Part shown: piece after piece, positions 1 to 9,593 of the stretch | Position numbering within the stretch: position 1 is the first letter of the stretch | How the letters are laid out: each line of letters opens with the position of its first letter | NCBI GenBank assembly: GCA_042096155.1 | Contig: JBELMC010000003.1 | Location: 5,950 to 69,949 of the forward strand | Direction of reading: 5' to 3' | DNA: 64,000 bases | Source: Dinoroseobacter sp042096155 | Lineage (GTDB): Bacteria; Pseudomonadota; Alphaproteobacteria; Rhodobacterales; Rhodobacteraceae | Notes under the pieces: generated by a model | Database searches by the model: none | Told to the model about the DNA's origin: nothing | The model's input: only the letters and a program-made list of their open reading frames with translations | Program-made: the position numbers and the translations under genes

Positions 1-14
1 CCCCAAGCGATCAT

Positions 15-464
15 TCATGCCCCAGGTTGCAAGCCGACCGGCATCTTGGCACGCACATAGCGGCTGGTCATCACATAGGCCTTGCGCGGCCCGCTGACCT
101 GCCAGGTGCAGTGCCAGATGGGCCATGCGGTGAAATCATAAGCCACCTGATAGGTATCGGGTGGACAATCGTGCCGCGCATCTGGCCGCGGGCCGAGGGT
201 AAAGCTGTGAAACGGACGCTGATCGGCGAATTGTATTGCGATTTGGTCGAAAGCCGGGGCGGACCACAAATAGCTGCGCTCGGCCGTGAATTGGGTCGCA
301 CCCAGGGTCAGCTGACCGGTTTCATGATATCGCAATCCCGTCGGAATCGGGCTGAGCACCGCCTGTCCTGCGAAAGCGCCATCGGGACCGCGCGCATCCG
401 TGATCCGGCGGACCAGCCGCCAGTGGCCCTTAAAATCATCCAGCTGTGTCGGCAAATCAGCCAT
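15..464 (-). CDS. DUF6314 family protein
   Basis: A 149-residue soluble protein that matches, from memory, the DUF6314 family of alphaproteobacteria: an opening FKGHWRLVRRI, a central ERSYLW, then PFHSF, and a closing block with YDFTAWPIWHCTW and the SGPRKAYVMTSRY segment. Its biochemical function is unknown; the fold is likely a small lipocalin-like barrel. The ATG at 464 is preferred; an in-frame TTG at 479 would add five residues. It is transcribed away from purB, with about 300 bases between them. Family assignment is fairly secure, function is not. Confidence 0.8.
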   Translation of the reverse strand: MADLPTQLDDFKGHWRLVRRITDARGPDGAFAGQAVLSPIPTGLRYHETGQLTLGATQFTAERSYLWSAPAFDQIAIQFADQRPFHSFTLGPRPDARHDCPPDTYQVAYDFTAWPIWHCTWQVSGPRKAYVMTSRYVRAKMPVGLQPGA

Positions 465-765
465 CGAGGCACAGTCCAAATATCACGGCACCTCGCCACT
501 GGGCGGCCCAGACAAGCGCCCGATCGGCCCGCATGCACGGAATGAAGACAAGGCGCATCGCAGCTCCGCTGACTTTTTGCCAGTGTGCCGATTGGGGCAG
601 GTTCTTGCAACTGGCTTTGACCTTTGCGTCGACTGATTCCGCACGTCAAGCTTCGGTGGCGCTTGGACCCTGTGGCTCTGAGATATCTGCGACGGGCGGT
701 CCCCTTGGCTTGCGGGCGCGAACCGCCTAGACCGCGCCTATCGCAGATATACAGGACACTTGCCG

Positions 766-2067
766 ATGATCCCGCGCTATTCCCGCCCCGAGATGGTGGC
801 CATCTGGTCGCCCGAGACCAAGTTTCGCATCTGGTATGACATCGAAGCCCATGCTTGCGATGCGCAAGCCAATCTGGGGGTGATCCCCCGCGAGAACGCC
901 GAAGCAGTTTGGAACGCCAAGGATATCGAGTTCAACGTCGCCCGGATCGACGAGATTGAAGCGGTCACCAAACATGATGTCATCGCATTCCTGACCCACC
1001 TGGCCGAGATCATCGGCCATGAGGCGGCTCGGTTTGTCCATCAAGGCATGACCAGCTCTGATGTTTTGGACACCACGTTCAATCTTCAACTGGTGCGCGC
1101 GGCAGATCTGTTGATTGCGGACCTCGAAGAGCTGCTTGCCGCGCTCAAGCGGCGCGCATTCGAGCACAAGACCACAGTTCGGATCGGTCGCAGCCACGGC
1201 ATTCACGCCGAACCAACCACGATGGGTCTGACTTTTGCGCGATTTTACGCGGAAATGGACCGCAACCTCAGCCGGATGCGCGCTGCCCGCGTCGAGATTG
1301 CAACCGGCGCGATTTCCGGGGCGGTTGGCACCTTCGCCAATATCGACCCGGCCGTCGAAGACCATGTTTGCGCCAAATTGGGTCTGATCCCCGAACCAAT
1401 CAGCACCCAGGTGATTCCGCGCGATCGCCATGCTGCGTTCTTTGCCACGCTGGGTGTGATCGCCAGCAGCATCGAAAATATTGCAACCGAAATCCGTCAT
1501 ATGCAGCGGACCGAGGTTCTTGAGGCCGAAGAGTTTTTCTCGAAAGGTCAGAAGGGCTCCAGTGCCATGCCGCACAAGCGCAATCCCGTCTTGACCGAAA
1601 ACCTGACAGGTTTGGCGCGACTTGTGCGTATGGCCGTGGTGCCCGCAATGGAAAACGTCACCCTATGGCACGAGCGTGACATCAGCCACAGTTCGGTCGA
1701 GCGCAATATCGGGCCAGACACCACCATCACACTGGATTTCGCATTGTCGCGCTTGACGGGTGTGATCGATAAGCTGGTGATCTATCCCGATCGGATGTTG
1801 GAAAATATGAATAAATTTCGCGGTTTGGTGATGTCTCAACGGGTCTTACTGGCCCTGACCCAAGCGGGCGTGTCGCGCGAAGAGGCCTATCGTCTGGTGC
1901 AACGCAACGCGATGAAGGTTTGGGAGCAGGACAAGGATTTCAAGACCGAGCTGCTGGCCGATGCCGATGTATTGGCGGCCTTGAGTGCCGACGAGATCGA
2001 AGAAAAGTTCGATCTTGGATATCACACCAAACATGTCGACACGATCTTCGCGCGGGTGTTTCGCTAA
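766..2067 (+). CDS. purB: adenylosuccinate lyase
   Basis: Adenylosuccinate lyase splits adenylosuccinate to AMP plus fumarate, and SAICAR to AICAR plus fumarate, in cytosolic purine synthesis. The 433-residue length is normal. Visible family marks are the N-terminal IPRYSRPEM, GMTSSDVLDT near residue 95, the helix with SHGIHAEP, and the superfamily signature SSAMPHKRNP near residue 265, which carries the flexible catalytic loop serine. An AGGA lies nine bases before the ATG at 766; an in-frame TTG six bases upstream is less likely. It stands alone as a single gene here. Confidence 0.97.
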   Translation: MIPRYSRPEMVAIWSPETKFRIWYDIEAHACDAQANLGVIPRENAEAVWNAKDIEFNVARIDEIEAVTKHDVIAFLTHLAEIIGHEAARFVHQGMTSSDVLDTTFNLQLVRAADLLIADLEELLAALKRRAFEHKTTVRIGRSHGIHAEPTTMGLTFARFYAEMDRNLSRMRAARVEIATGAISGAVGTFANIDPAVEDHVCAKLGLIPEPISTQVIPRDRHAAFFATLGVIASSIENIATEIRHMQRTEVLEAEEFFSKGQKGSSAMPHKRNPVLTENLTGLARLVRMAVVPAMENVTLWHERDISHSSVERNIGPDTTITLDFALSRLTGVIDKLVIYPDRMLENMNKFRGLVMSQRVLLALTQAGVSREEAYRLVQRNAMKVWEQDKDFKTELLADADVLAALSADEIEEKFDLGYHTKHVDTIFARVFR

Positions 2068-2305
2068 GGCACACATTCCGCTGATCGGTTGGCGCCACAC
2101 GCCTCTCGCCCACTTCCGGGGGGGACCTGAGCGATGGTGTTTTGAACCTTGTCGTGTGCAGCAAGATGATTGATTTTGCTTCACCTTGTGCAGATATCGC
2201 AACGTCTGGCGACCTGATCTGCGATCTGCATCTTGCACGTGGGGTTTTCTGCGATCCCATCTGCGCTATCTTTCGTGGATAGGTTATTCGAATAGGACTG
2301 ATCCC

Positions 2306-2845
2306 ATGATCCGAAGCGCTTTGCTGACAGCAACCCTGATGCTGGCCCCCAATCTCGCCCTGGCCTTTGGCACGGACGACACACCGCCCGCCGAGACAGC
2401 GACCACAACCGAGTGCGAAGGCACGCAAGTCTGGGACGCCAAAACCGAAAGCTGCGTTGATGCCGCCCAAGAGAGCCAATTGAACGATGATGACCGCTAT
2501 CAGGCCGTGCGTGAGCTGGCCTATGCTGGCGCCTATCACCGCGCTTTGGGCATCCTGGAGACCTTTGAAAACCCAAGCGATGATCGCCGGTTGACCTATC
2601 TTGGGTTCGTGACCCGTAAAATGGGCGATGTTCCGGGGGGCATGGCCTGGTACGCCGCGGCGATCGACCTCAATCCCAACAATTTTCTGGCCCGGTCCTA
2701 TATGGGTCAGGCGTTGCTGCTGCAAGGCAACCGCGCCGGGGCGTTGGCGCAGCTGACCGAGATCCGCGCACGCGGCGGACGTCAGACATGGTCCGAGTTG
2801 GCCTTGAACATGGCGCTGAACGACGGTCCTGCACCTGCGTATTGA
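2306..2845 (+). CDS. secreted TPR-repeat protein
   Basis: A 179-residue protein with a typical signal peptide (MIRSALLTATLMLAPNLALA, predicted cut after residue 20), an acidic linker with two cysteines (TECEG and ESCVD) that could form a disulfide, and a C-terminal half made of helical tetratricopeptide-like repeats (AVRELAYAGAYHRALGIL; AWYAAAIDLNPNNFLARSY; GQALLLQGNRAGALAQL). Such proteins normally act as periplasmic scaffolds. The ATG at 2306 was chosen because the signal peptide starts there. Partner unknown. It stands between purB and the FliG-like gene without obvious functional link to either. Confidence 0.85.
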   Translation: MIRSALLTATLMLAPNLALAFGTDDTPPAETATTTECEGTQVWDAKTESCVDAAQESQLNDDDRYQAVRELAYAGAYHRALGILETFENPSDDRRLTYLGFVTRKMGDVPGGMAWYAAAIDLNPNNFLARSYMGQALLLQGNRAGALAQLTEIRARGGRQTWSELALNMALNDGPAPAY

Positions 2846-2933
2846 CTGAGAAAACGACCCCTTTCGGGGTGGGCGTTCAGGGATCCTTAACGCCCGCCTG
2901 CTAGGTCCATCTTCATTCGTGTGGAGATGCCGG

Positions 2934-4016
2934 GTGGCCTCAGAGATTAAATTGCCAGAGACACATGCAGCCGGACACTACGCTCCGGATCTGACTCAAA
3001 GTCAAAAGGCGGCTGTGATCGTGCGGCTGCTGATGGCCGAAGAGATCCTGCCCGATCTTTCGGAATTGTCCGAAGTGCATCAAACCACGCTGGCGCGCAA
3101 TATTGCAACCATGCGCCGCATAGATCAAACGACCCTGTCATCGATCGTTACCGAGTTTTCCGAGGAATTGACAGCCATTGCATTGACCTTCCCGGACTCG
3201 ATGGATGGCACGCTCAGTGCGCTGGAAGGGCATTTGTCGTCCACTGCAACCTCGGCGCTGCGGCGCGAAGCGGGTTTTGGGGTCGGCGGCGATCCATGGG
3301 CGCGGCTTGGGACCTTGGGCAATGATCGGCTGTTGAATGTGCTGCGGACAGAAACGCCCGAAATCGCCGGTATCACATTGTCGAAAATCCCCGTGCCCCG
3401 CGCGGCCGAATTGCTGGGCCTGCTGCCCGGCCCCGATGCGCGACGGATCACCTATGCGATCTCGCGCACCTCCAACACCGCGCCCGAAACCGTGTTGGCG
3501 ATCGGGCGGGCCCTTGTGGACGCGTTGGATGCCGAACCATTATCGGCCTTCAATGATGGACCGGTCGCGCGGGTTGGGGCGATCTTGAACAACTCAACCT
3601 CGGCCACCCGCGATGATGTGCTTGAGGGCCTTGATGAACAAGATCGCGGCTTCGCCGACGAAGTGCGCAAGGCGATCTTTACGTTCGCCAACATCCCCAA
3701 ACGGATCTCGCCGCGCGATGTACCGCGTATCTTGCGCGGTATCGACGAGGCGCAATTGGTCACGGCCTTGGCTGGGGCTCGGAAAACCATGCCCGATATT
3801 GTGTCTTATATTCTCGACAATCTGTCGCGCCGCCTGTCCGATCAGCTCAAGGAGGCCATCAACGACCGTGGCACGGTTTCAAACCGCGATACAGAAGCAG
3901 CGATGGCCGAAGTGGTCAATGTGATCCGCCGTATGGAGACCGATGGCGAGCTGATCTTGCTGGCCGAGGACGAGGACGAAGAGGAAGATGCAGGCGAAGA
4001 CGAAAACGCAGCCTAA
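2934..4016 (+). CDS. FliG-type flagellar motor switch paralogue
   Basis: A 360-residue protein with FliG organisation: an N-terminal helical region beginning SQKAAVIVRLLMAEE, a middle ARM-like region with RAAELLGLLPG, and a C-terminal FliG_C domain (AIFTFANIPKRISPRDVPRIL, then ALAGARKTMP, LSRRLSDQLKEAINDRGTV, VIRRMETDGELI). In FliG this last domain carries the charged residues that face the stator. The end is an unusual acidic tail (EDEDEEEDAGEDENAA). The GTG at 2934 has GGAG seven bases upstream and is preferred over another GTG at 2919. No other flagellar gene is nearby, so it may be an orphan paralogue rather than the main switch protein. Confidence 0.85.
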   Translation: MASEIKLPETHAAGHYAPDLTQSQKAAVIVRLLMAEEILPDLSELSEVHQTTLARNIATMRRIDQTTLSSIVTEFSEELTAIALTFPDSMDGTLSALEGHLSSTATSALRREAGFGVGGDPWARLGTLGNDRLLNVLRTETPEIAGITLSKIPVPRAAELLGLLPGPDARRITYAISRTSNTAPETVLAIGRALVDALDAEPLSAFNDGPVARVGAILNNSTSATRDDVLEGLDEQDRGFADEVRKAIFTFANIPKRISPRDVPRILRGIDEAQLVTALAGARKTMPDIVSYILDNLSRRLSDQLKEAINDRGTVSNRDTEAAMAEVVNVIRRMETDGELILLAEDEDEEEDAGEDENAA

Positions 4017-4304
4017 AGCGGTGGCCCAAAAGCCGTGACCGAACAAGGATCATGCGTGATGTTTCGGGTCTTTCGGCAAAGGCAAGCGCGGTCTTGCTCA
4101 GATTGAACGGATATCTTGGTCGTTCGACAATCGGCTGCGGCCCATGGCAGGGCGTCTGCTGCACCAGCCAGTGCCGATGCTGATGGACGCACCTGCAAAA
4201 ACCGCTAAGGTGCGGACTGCGTATCTTCGGGATGTCTGTTGGCACCGCCGGTGTGCGATTTCTCGGCTTAGACCGACCTGCAAAATCACGAAAGAGCCCT
4301 GCCA

Positions 4305-5177
4305 GTGCCCCAGATGACCCGCAACACCCAAGGGATTTTGCTGATGCTTGCGACAATTTTTCTGTTCTCGGCCATGGACGCGTTGGCCAAGACCCTGGCC
4401 ACGCGGTATGACGTTCTGCAAGTTGTTTGGGCGCGCTATGCCGGACAAATGTTTGTGGCGACGCTATTTTTAGCGCCACGGCTTATTTCGTCGCTGCGCA
4501 CCAAATATATCGGATTGCAATTGCTGCGCTCAGGATTTTTGTTCGGCGCCACAATGTGTTTCTTTACAGCGTTGTCGCAAATGGGGCTGGCGCAGGCCAC
4601 AGCCGTGATGAACCTGCACCCGGTGTTACTGACCCTTGGGGCGGCCCTTATTTTAGGCGAAAAGCTGGGGCCCCGCCGGATCATTGGCATTATATTGGCT
4701 CTGATCGGAGCGATGATTGTGATCCGTCCAGGTACTGGCGTGTTCAGCTGGGTGTCGTTGTTGCCGCTTGCCGCCGGGACGCTCTATGCGTCCTATGCGC
4801 TGACCACGCGCGTCTTGGGGCGCGCCGAGAGCCCGCTGACCTCGTTTTTATATACCGCTTTGATCGGGACACTTGGTGCATCCCTGCTGGTGCCGTCGGT
4901 ATGGGCTCCGCCGACACCAGCCGACTGGGGCTGGATGCTGGTGCTGGGCTGTATCGGAGCGTCGTCGCAATTTCTTTTGATCAAATCGCTGACCATTGCC
5001 GAAGCGGGATTGGTCGCGCCGTTCGGCTATTCCGGTGTCGTGTTTGCATCGATATGGGGGTTGATTTTGTTTTCAACCGCGCCTGACGTCTATACGCTGT
5101 TGGGGTCAAGCATCATTGTCGCTGCAGGGCTGTTCATCTGGGCTCGCGAACGCGCTGCTGCCAGGCGTCTAGCGTAA
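4305..5177 (+). CDS. EamA/DMT-superfamily transporter
   Basis: A 290-residue inner-membrane protein with about ten hydrophobic helices in two homologous halves, as in EamA (drug/metabolite transporter) exporters. The first helix region (GILLMLATIFLFSAMDALAK) and the repeated pattern of AATAVMNLHPVLLTL and LGEKLGPRRIIGIILALIG are typical. Substrate cannot be told from sequence. The GTG at 4305 has an AAGAG eight bases upstream; an ATG at 4314 is the alternative. The stop overlaps the stop of the convergent DUF1223 gene by about nine bases. The 288 bases upstream (4017-4304) hold nothing that I recognise. Confidence 0.88.
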   Translation: MPQMTRNTQGILLMLATIFLFSAMDALAKTLATRYDVLQVVWARYAGQMFVATLFLAPRLISSLRTKYIGLQLLRSGFLFGATMCFFTALSQMGLAQATAVMNLHPVLLTLGAALILGEKLGPRRIIGIILALIGAMIVIRPGTGVFSWVSLLPLAAGTLYASYALTTRVLGRAESPLTSFLYTALIGTLGASLLVPSVWAPPTPADWGWMLVLGCIGASSQFLLIKSLTIAEAGLVAPFGYSGVVFASIWGLILFSTAPDVYTLLGSSIIVAAGLFIWARERAAARRLA

Positions 5178-5879
5178 CCGCGCCGCTGCGAGCATCCGCC
5201 CTTGCCCTTCGCTTTGGACCAAAATCGCAGCGGATTGTGTGGGCGCGGGATGGGTCAGCATCAGCGGATTAACGCCGTCCCATCCGCTTAAAACCTGCCA
5301 ACCGGTCACGACATTGGTATAAACCGCCCGGCGCCCGGCATTTTCGCCGCGCTCGATCAACACCCGTTTTTGCGGGCTGTAGGTGACCAGCAGGATCGTC
5401 GCCCGCACCCCGAGGGCACGCGCCGCCTCAGCGCGGATGATGAGCTCTGCGCCAGTCTGTTCCACCGCCAATCGGACGCCCGTGTTGTGCTTGCGGTGCG
5501 TGCCAATATGCTCGACGACCTCCATCGGTGTGTAGCCTTCGACCATGTGCACGCCGCCCACGACCATCAAAGGCGTGAACAACCGACGCCGCTGTGTGCG
5601 GGGCGCATAGGCGGTCTGACGTTCGGTGTTGGATTTCAATGCAAAATTGTCTTTCCAACCGATGAAATCCCAATAATCCACGTGCAACGACAACGGCAGC
5701 ACGTCGGCCCATTGCGAGATCTCACCGATCAGCGCATCTGCAGGGGGACAGCGGCTGCATCCTTGCGAGGTGAACAGCTCCACCACGACAAGGCGCTCCT
5801 GTGTCCGCGCCATATTCGGCCACACTTGGATCATTGCCCCTAATGTCAGGGCTGCAACCAGGGCTAGTCTGTTGAACAT
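5169..5879 (-). CDS. DUF1223 thioredoxin-like secreted protein
   Basis: A 236-residue protein with an N-terminal signal peptide or anchor and a thioredoxin-fold start VVVELFTSQGCSRCPPADAL with a CxxC pair (Cys41, Cys44), then SLHVDYWDFIGWKD, which are the marks of DUF1223. The family is uncharacterised; a periplasmic thiol-disulfide role is an inference from the fold and the CxxC. The ATG at 5879 has AGAGGA just upstream and begins the signal peptide; a longer in-frame extension exists but lacks support. It is divergent from acnA and converges with the DMT transporter gene. Confidence 0.87.
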   Translation of the reverse strand: MFNRLALVAALTLGAMIQVWPNMARTQERLVVVELFTSQGCSRCPPADALIGEISQWADVLPLSLHVDYWDFIGWKDNFALKSNTERQTAYAPRTQRRRLFTPLMVVGGVHMVEGYTPMEVVEHIGTHRKHNTGVRLAVEQTGAELIIRAEAARALGVRATILLVTYSPQKRVLIERGENAGRRAVYTNVVTGWQVLSGWDGVNPLMLTHPAPTQSAAILVQSEGQGRMLAAARLR

Positions 5880-6068
5880 GGTGTCCTCTGACGCGTCGGC
5901 ATGGCGGTTTGGTTTGGGATAGTCGCCCCTCCTCCTCAATGCCAATCAACCCTTTGCGAGGGGTCTGCAACATGGCGCTCAACTGCGGCAAAAAAACGGT
6001 ATACCATCGCACACAATGAAGCTATACGCCTCTCAAAAGCCACTCTGAAGAGCAAAGGGACAGCCAAA

Positions 6069-8759
6069 ATGACCATCACCGTCGGTATCGACAGTTCCAA
6101 GACCCGCAAGACATTGACCGTTGGCGAGGACACCATCGCCTATTACTCCATCCCAGCGGCCACCGCAGCTGGTTTGGGCGACTTTTCCAAGCTGCCCGCA
6201 GCGCTGAAAGTGGTCTTGGAAAATATGCTGCGGTTCGAAGATGGCGGGCGCACTGTATCAGTGGACGACATCAAAGCCTTTGCCGAATGGGCGGCCAAAG
6301 GTGGCCAAAACCCCCGCGAAATCGCATATCGCCCAGCCCGCGTCTTGATGCAGGATTTCACCGGAGTGCCCGCAGTTGTCGATCTTGCCGCGATGCGCGA
6401 CGGCATTGTTGCTTTGGGCGGTGATCCTGAAAAAATTAATCCTCTCAATCCCGTAGACCTTGTGATCGACCATTCGGTGATGATCGACGAATTTGGCAAC
6501 CCACGCGCATTCCAAAGGAATGTCGACCGCGAATACCAACGCAATATGGAACGATACACATTCCTGAAATGGGGCCAGAACGCGTTTAACAATTTTCGCG
6601 TTGTGCCGCCTGGAACGGGGATCTGCCATCAAGTGAACTTGGAATATCTGTCCCAGACCGTATGGACAGATACCGACCAAGACGGCGCACAGGTGGCGTA
6701 TCCAGACACGCTTGTGGGCACCGACAGCCATACCACAATGGTCAATGGCGCCGCTGTTCTGGGCTGGGGCGTGGGCGGCATCGAGGCGGAAGCCGCCATG
6801 TTGGGTCAGCCGATCTCGATGCTGATCCCCGAAGTGGTTGGTTTTGAGCTGACAGGCGCGATGATGGAAGGCACCACGGGCACTGATCTGGTTCTGAAAG
6901 TCGTCGAAATGCTGCGCGCCAAAGGGGTTGTCGGCAAATTTGTCGAATTCTACGGCGCCGGTCTGGACAGCCTGCCGCTGGCCGATCGCGCAACAATTGC
7001 CAATATGGCGCCCGAATATGGCGCAACTTGCGGATTCTTTCCAATCGATGGCGAAACCCTGCGATATTTGCGCATCACGGGCCGCGACGAAACCCGGATT
7101 GCATTGGTCGAGGCTTATGCCAAGCAAAACGGTTTCTGGCGCGGCGCGGATTACGCACCGGTCTATACCGACACGCTGCATCTGGATATGGGCACCATCG
7201 TGCCAGCGATTTCGGGCCCCAAGCGCCCGCAAGACTATGTCGCGCTGACCCACGCCAAACAAGCTTTCGCCACCGAGATGGCCGAAACATTCAAGCGTCC
7301 GATGGGCAAAGAGGTGGCCGTGGCAGGCGAAGACTACACGATGACCTCGGGCAAGGTCGTGATCGCTTCGATCACCTCCTGCACCAACACCTCAAACCCT
7401 TATGTGATGATCGGAGCGGGCCTGGTGGCGCGCAAAGCCGCCGCCTTGGGGATGACGCGAAAACCTTGGGTGAAAACCTCGCTGGCGCCCGGCTCACAGG
7501 TCGTGTCGGCGTATCTTGAAGCGGCCGAGCTGCAAGATGATCTGGACGCGCTTGGCTTTAACCTGGTGGGCTATGGCTGCACCACTTGCATTGGCAACTC
7601 AGGCCCGCTGCAAAAAGAAATCTCTGAGGCCATTGCCGAAGGCGATCTGGTGGCCACATCGGTGTTGTCGGGCAATCGCAACTTTGAGGGCCGAATCTCG
7701 CCGGATGTCCGCGCGAATTATCTTGCCTCGCCGCCATTGGTGGTGGCCTATGCGCTGGCCGGGACCATGGACATCAACCTGGCCACCGATGCGCTTGGCC
7801 AGGACAAAGACGGCAACGACGTTTATCTAAAAGACATATGGCCCACCACCCAAGAGGTCGCTGAGCTGGTCGAGAAAACCGTCACCCGCGCCGCCTTCAT
7901 CGAAAAATATGCCGATGTGTTCGAAGGGGACGACAAGTGGCAGGGCGTGGAAACCACTGACGAGATGACCTATGATTGGCCGCCAACTTCGACTTATGTG
8001 CAAAACCCGCCTTATTTTCAGGGCATAACGATGGACACCAAGAAGATCGAGAACATCAAGGGTGCGAAGGTGCTGGCGTTGCTGGGCGACATGATCACCA
8101 CCGATCATATCTCGCCTGCTGGCTCGTTCAAAGACACCACCCCTGCCGGGCAGTATCTGCTGGACCGTCAGGTGTCTCCGCGTGAGTTCAACAGCTATGG
8201 CTCGCGTCGGGGCAACCACGAAATCATGATGCGCGGCACCTTCGCCAATATTCGGATCAAAAATGAGATGCTTGACGGAATCGAGGGCGGCTATACCAAG
8301 GGCCCCGATGGCGATCAGACGTCGATCTTCGACGCGGCGATGGCGCATCAAGAAAGCGGGACTCCGCTGGTCATCTTCGGGGGCGAGCAATACGGCGCGG
8401 GATCGTCGCGCGACTGGGCGGCCAAAGGCACTGCGCTTTTGGGGGTCAAGGCTGTGATCGCAGAGAGCTTTGAGCGGATCCACCGCTCTAACCTGGTTGG
8501 TATGGGCGTGATCCCGTTCGAGTTCACCGGTGGTGACACCCGCAAATCCCTAGGGCTGACCGGCAATGAGACCATCGCAATTTCCGGGCTCGACACCATC
8601 GAGCCGCTGCAACAGGTCCCCTTGACGATCACTTATGCCGACGGCTCAGAGACCGTTATCCAAGTGAAATGTCGCATCGATACAGGTGTCGAGATTGAAT
8701 ACATCGAAAACGGTGGCGTGCTGCATTACGTGCTGCGCAACCTGGCCAAAGCGGCATAA
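6069..8759 (+). CDS. acnA: aconitate hydratase A
   Basis: Aconitase converts citrate to isocitrate in the TCA cycle with a [4Fe-4S] cluster. The 896-residue protein has the full family layout: the opening GIDSSKTRKTL, DSHTTMVNG, the cluster cysteines in ITSCTNTSNP (about residue 438) and GCTTCIGNSGPL (about 504 and 507), and the C-terminal swivel domain with YGAGSSRDWAAKG. The ATG at 6069 has AAAGGGA upstream and matches the usual start; the frame stays open for 56 codons further upstream without reason to use them. Single gene followed by a strong terminator. Confidence 0.98.
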   Translation: MTITVGIDSSKTRKTLTVGEDTIAYYSIPAATAAGLGDFSKLPAALKVVLENMLRFEDGGRTVSVDDIKAFAEWAAKGGQNPREIAYRPARVLMQDFTGVPAVVDLAAMRDGIVALGGDPEKINPLNPVDLVIDHSVMIDEFGNPRAFQRNVDREYQRNMERYTFLKWGQNAFNNFRVVPPGTGICHQVNLEYLSQTVWTDTDQDGAQVAYPDTLVGTDSHTTMVNGAAVLGWGVGGIEAEAAMLGQPISMLIPEVVGFELTGAMMEGTTGTDLVLKVVEMLRAKGVVGKFVEFYGAGLDSLPLADRATIANMAPEYGATCGFFPIDGETLRYLRITGRDETRIALVEAYAKQNGFWRGADYAPVYTDTLHLDMGTIVPAISGPKRPQDYVALTHAKQAFATEMAETFKRPMGKEVAVAGEDYTMTSGKVVIASITSCTNTSNPYVMIGAGLVARKAAALGMTRKPWVKTSLAPGSQVVSAYLEAAELQDDLDALGFNLVGYGCTTCIGNSGPLQKEISEAIAEGDLVATSVLSGNRNFEGRISPDVRANYLASPPLVVAYALAGTMDINLATDALGQDKDGNDVYLKDIWPTTQEVAELVEKTVTRAAFIEKYADVFEGDDKWQGVETTDEMTYDWPPTSTYVQNPPYFQGITMDTKKIENIKGAKVLALLGDMITTDHISPAGSFKDTTPAGQYLLDRQVSPREFNSYGSRRGNHEIMMRGTFANIRIKNEMLDGIEGGYTKGPDGDQTSIFDAAMAHQESGTPLVIFGGEQYGAGSSRDWAAKGTALLGVKAVIAESFERIHRSNLVGMGVIPFEFTGGDTRKSLGLTGNETIAISGLDTIEPLQQVPLTITYADGSETVIQVKCRIDTGVEIEYIENGGVLHYVLRNLAKAA

Positions 8760-8777
8760 GTTCCGATCCTGACGCAC

Positions 8778-8812
8778 AAAAGCCCCGGGACCAACAGGCC
8801 GGGGCTTTTTTT
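8778..8812 (+). terminator. rho-independent terminator of acnA
   Basis: A GC-rich hairpin with stem AAAAGCCCCGG / CCGGGGCTTTT, a ten-base loop and a run of seven T. It begins 19 bases after the acnA stop. The A-rich 5' side means it may also work for the convergent ccmG transcript. Confidence 0.93.
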
Positions 8813-8902
8813 CGGGGGGTTATCCAGACCAATCTGGGTTTGAGGGCCGCCTGTATCAGCGGTTCGCACGGCGACGCTATTGTGCGGGGTCGCGCAGTGA
8901 GA

Positions 8903-9439
8903 CTATTGTGCGGCTTCGAGCAAGGCAGGACGAATCGTGCTGTCTAGGATGCTTTGCGTGATTGGCCCTGCGAACCGCAAGATCACAGTCCCATCTGCCG
9001 CCAAAACATAGGTTTCAGGCACGCCATATAGACCCCAGTCCAGGGCGGTGCGTCCGCTTTCATCGGCGCCCAGCGCGCTGTAGGGATTGCTCAGCTCGTC
9101 CAGAAAAGCGATGGCCTTGATTGGATCATCTTTGTAATTGATCCCGTAGAGCGTCACGCCTTCCTCTTGCAATTGATCCAAAAACCGATGCTCGGCCCGA
9201 CAAGGCGCGCACCAACTGGCCCAGTAATTCACCAATTTGACGCCGCCGCTGCGCAGGTCCTTGTCAGAAAAGGTCGCAAAATCTCCAAGCGGCGTCAGAT
9301 CCACGGGCGGGGCCTGCTGACCCGCGCGCGCGGACGGCAAGGCATCCGGATCTTCACGCAACATGCCAAAGCCGAACAGTCCCGCGATGACCACAAAAAT
9401 CGCGGGTGGCGCCAGCATCAACGGGGCAATTCTAGCCAT
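8903..9439 (-). CDS. ccmG: thiol:disulfide interchange protein CcmG/DsbE
   Basis: CcmG is the membrane-anchored periplasmic thioredoxin that keeps apocytochrome c haem-binding cysteines reduced. The 178-residue protein has an N-terminal anchor helix (residues 6-26), the active site WASWCAPC with Cys77 and Cys80, and YGVPETYVL with the cis-proline. The ATG at 9439 overlaps the end of ccmD by eight bases, which fits translation coupling. It is the last gene seen of the leftward ccm operon and converges with acnA. Confidence 0.95.
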   Translation of the reverse strand: MARIAPLMLAPPAIFVVIAGLFGFGMLREDPDALPSARAGQQAPPVDLTPLGDFATFSDKDLRSGGVKLVNYWASWCAPCRAEHRFLDQLQEEGVTLYGINYKDDPIKAIAFLDELSNPYSALGADESGRTALDWGLYGVPETYVLAADGTVILRFAGPITQSILDSTIRPALLEAAQ

Positions 9440-9593
9440 CGTTGCGGGCCTCACGACGGGCTTCGACCTCCGCCAAGGCCTCGCGGATTTTGCGATTGCG
9501 CCATATCGTGGTGCCAATCAGCAGCGCCAGCAGGGTCAAGCTGACCGCATATGCGCTGAGCACTTCAAAGGCGTAGCGCCCCAGATCCATCAT
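9432..9593 (-). CDS. ccmD: haem exporter protein CcmD
   Basis: A 53-residue single-pass protein: short N-terminus MMDLGRYAFEVLSAYAV, one membrane helix, then a basic and charged cytoplasmic tail (WRNRKIREALAEVEARREARNDG is the overall tail). Size, hydrophobic profile and place between ccmC and ccmG identify CcmD, which helps release holo-CcmE from the CcmABC complex. Its ATG overlaps the ccmC stop as TAATG; a second ATG follows immediately at 9590. Confidence 0.9.
   Translation of the reverse strand: MMDLGRYAFEVLSAYAVSLTLLALLIGTTIWRNRKIREALAEVEARREARNDG

Noticed and set aside
2857..2870. Hairpin ACCCC-TTTC-GGGGT after the TPR gene
   Set aside because: The stem is only five pairs and no T run follows, so it is weak as a terminator.
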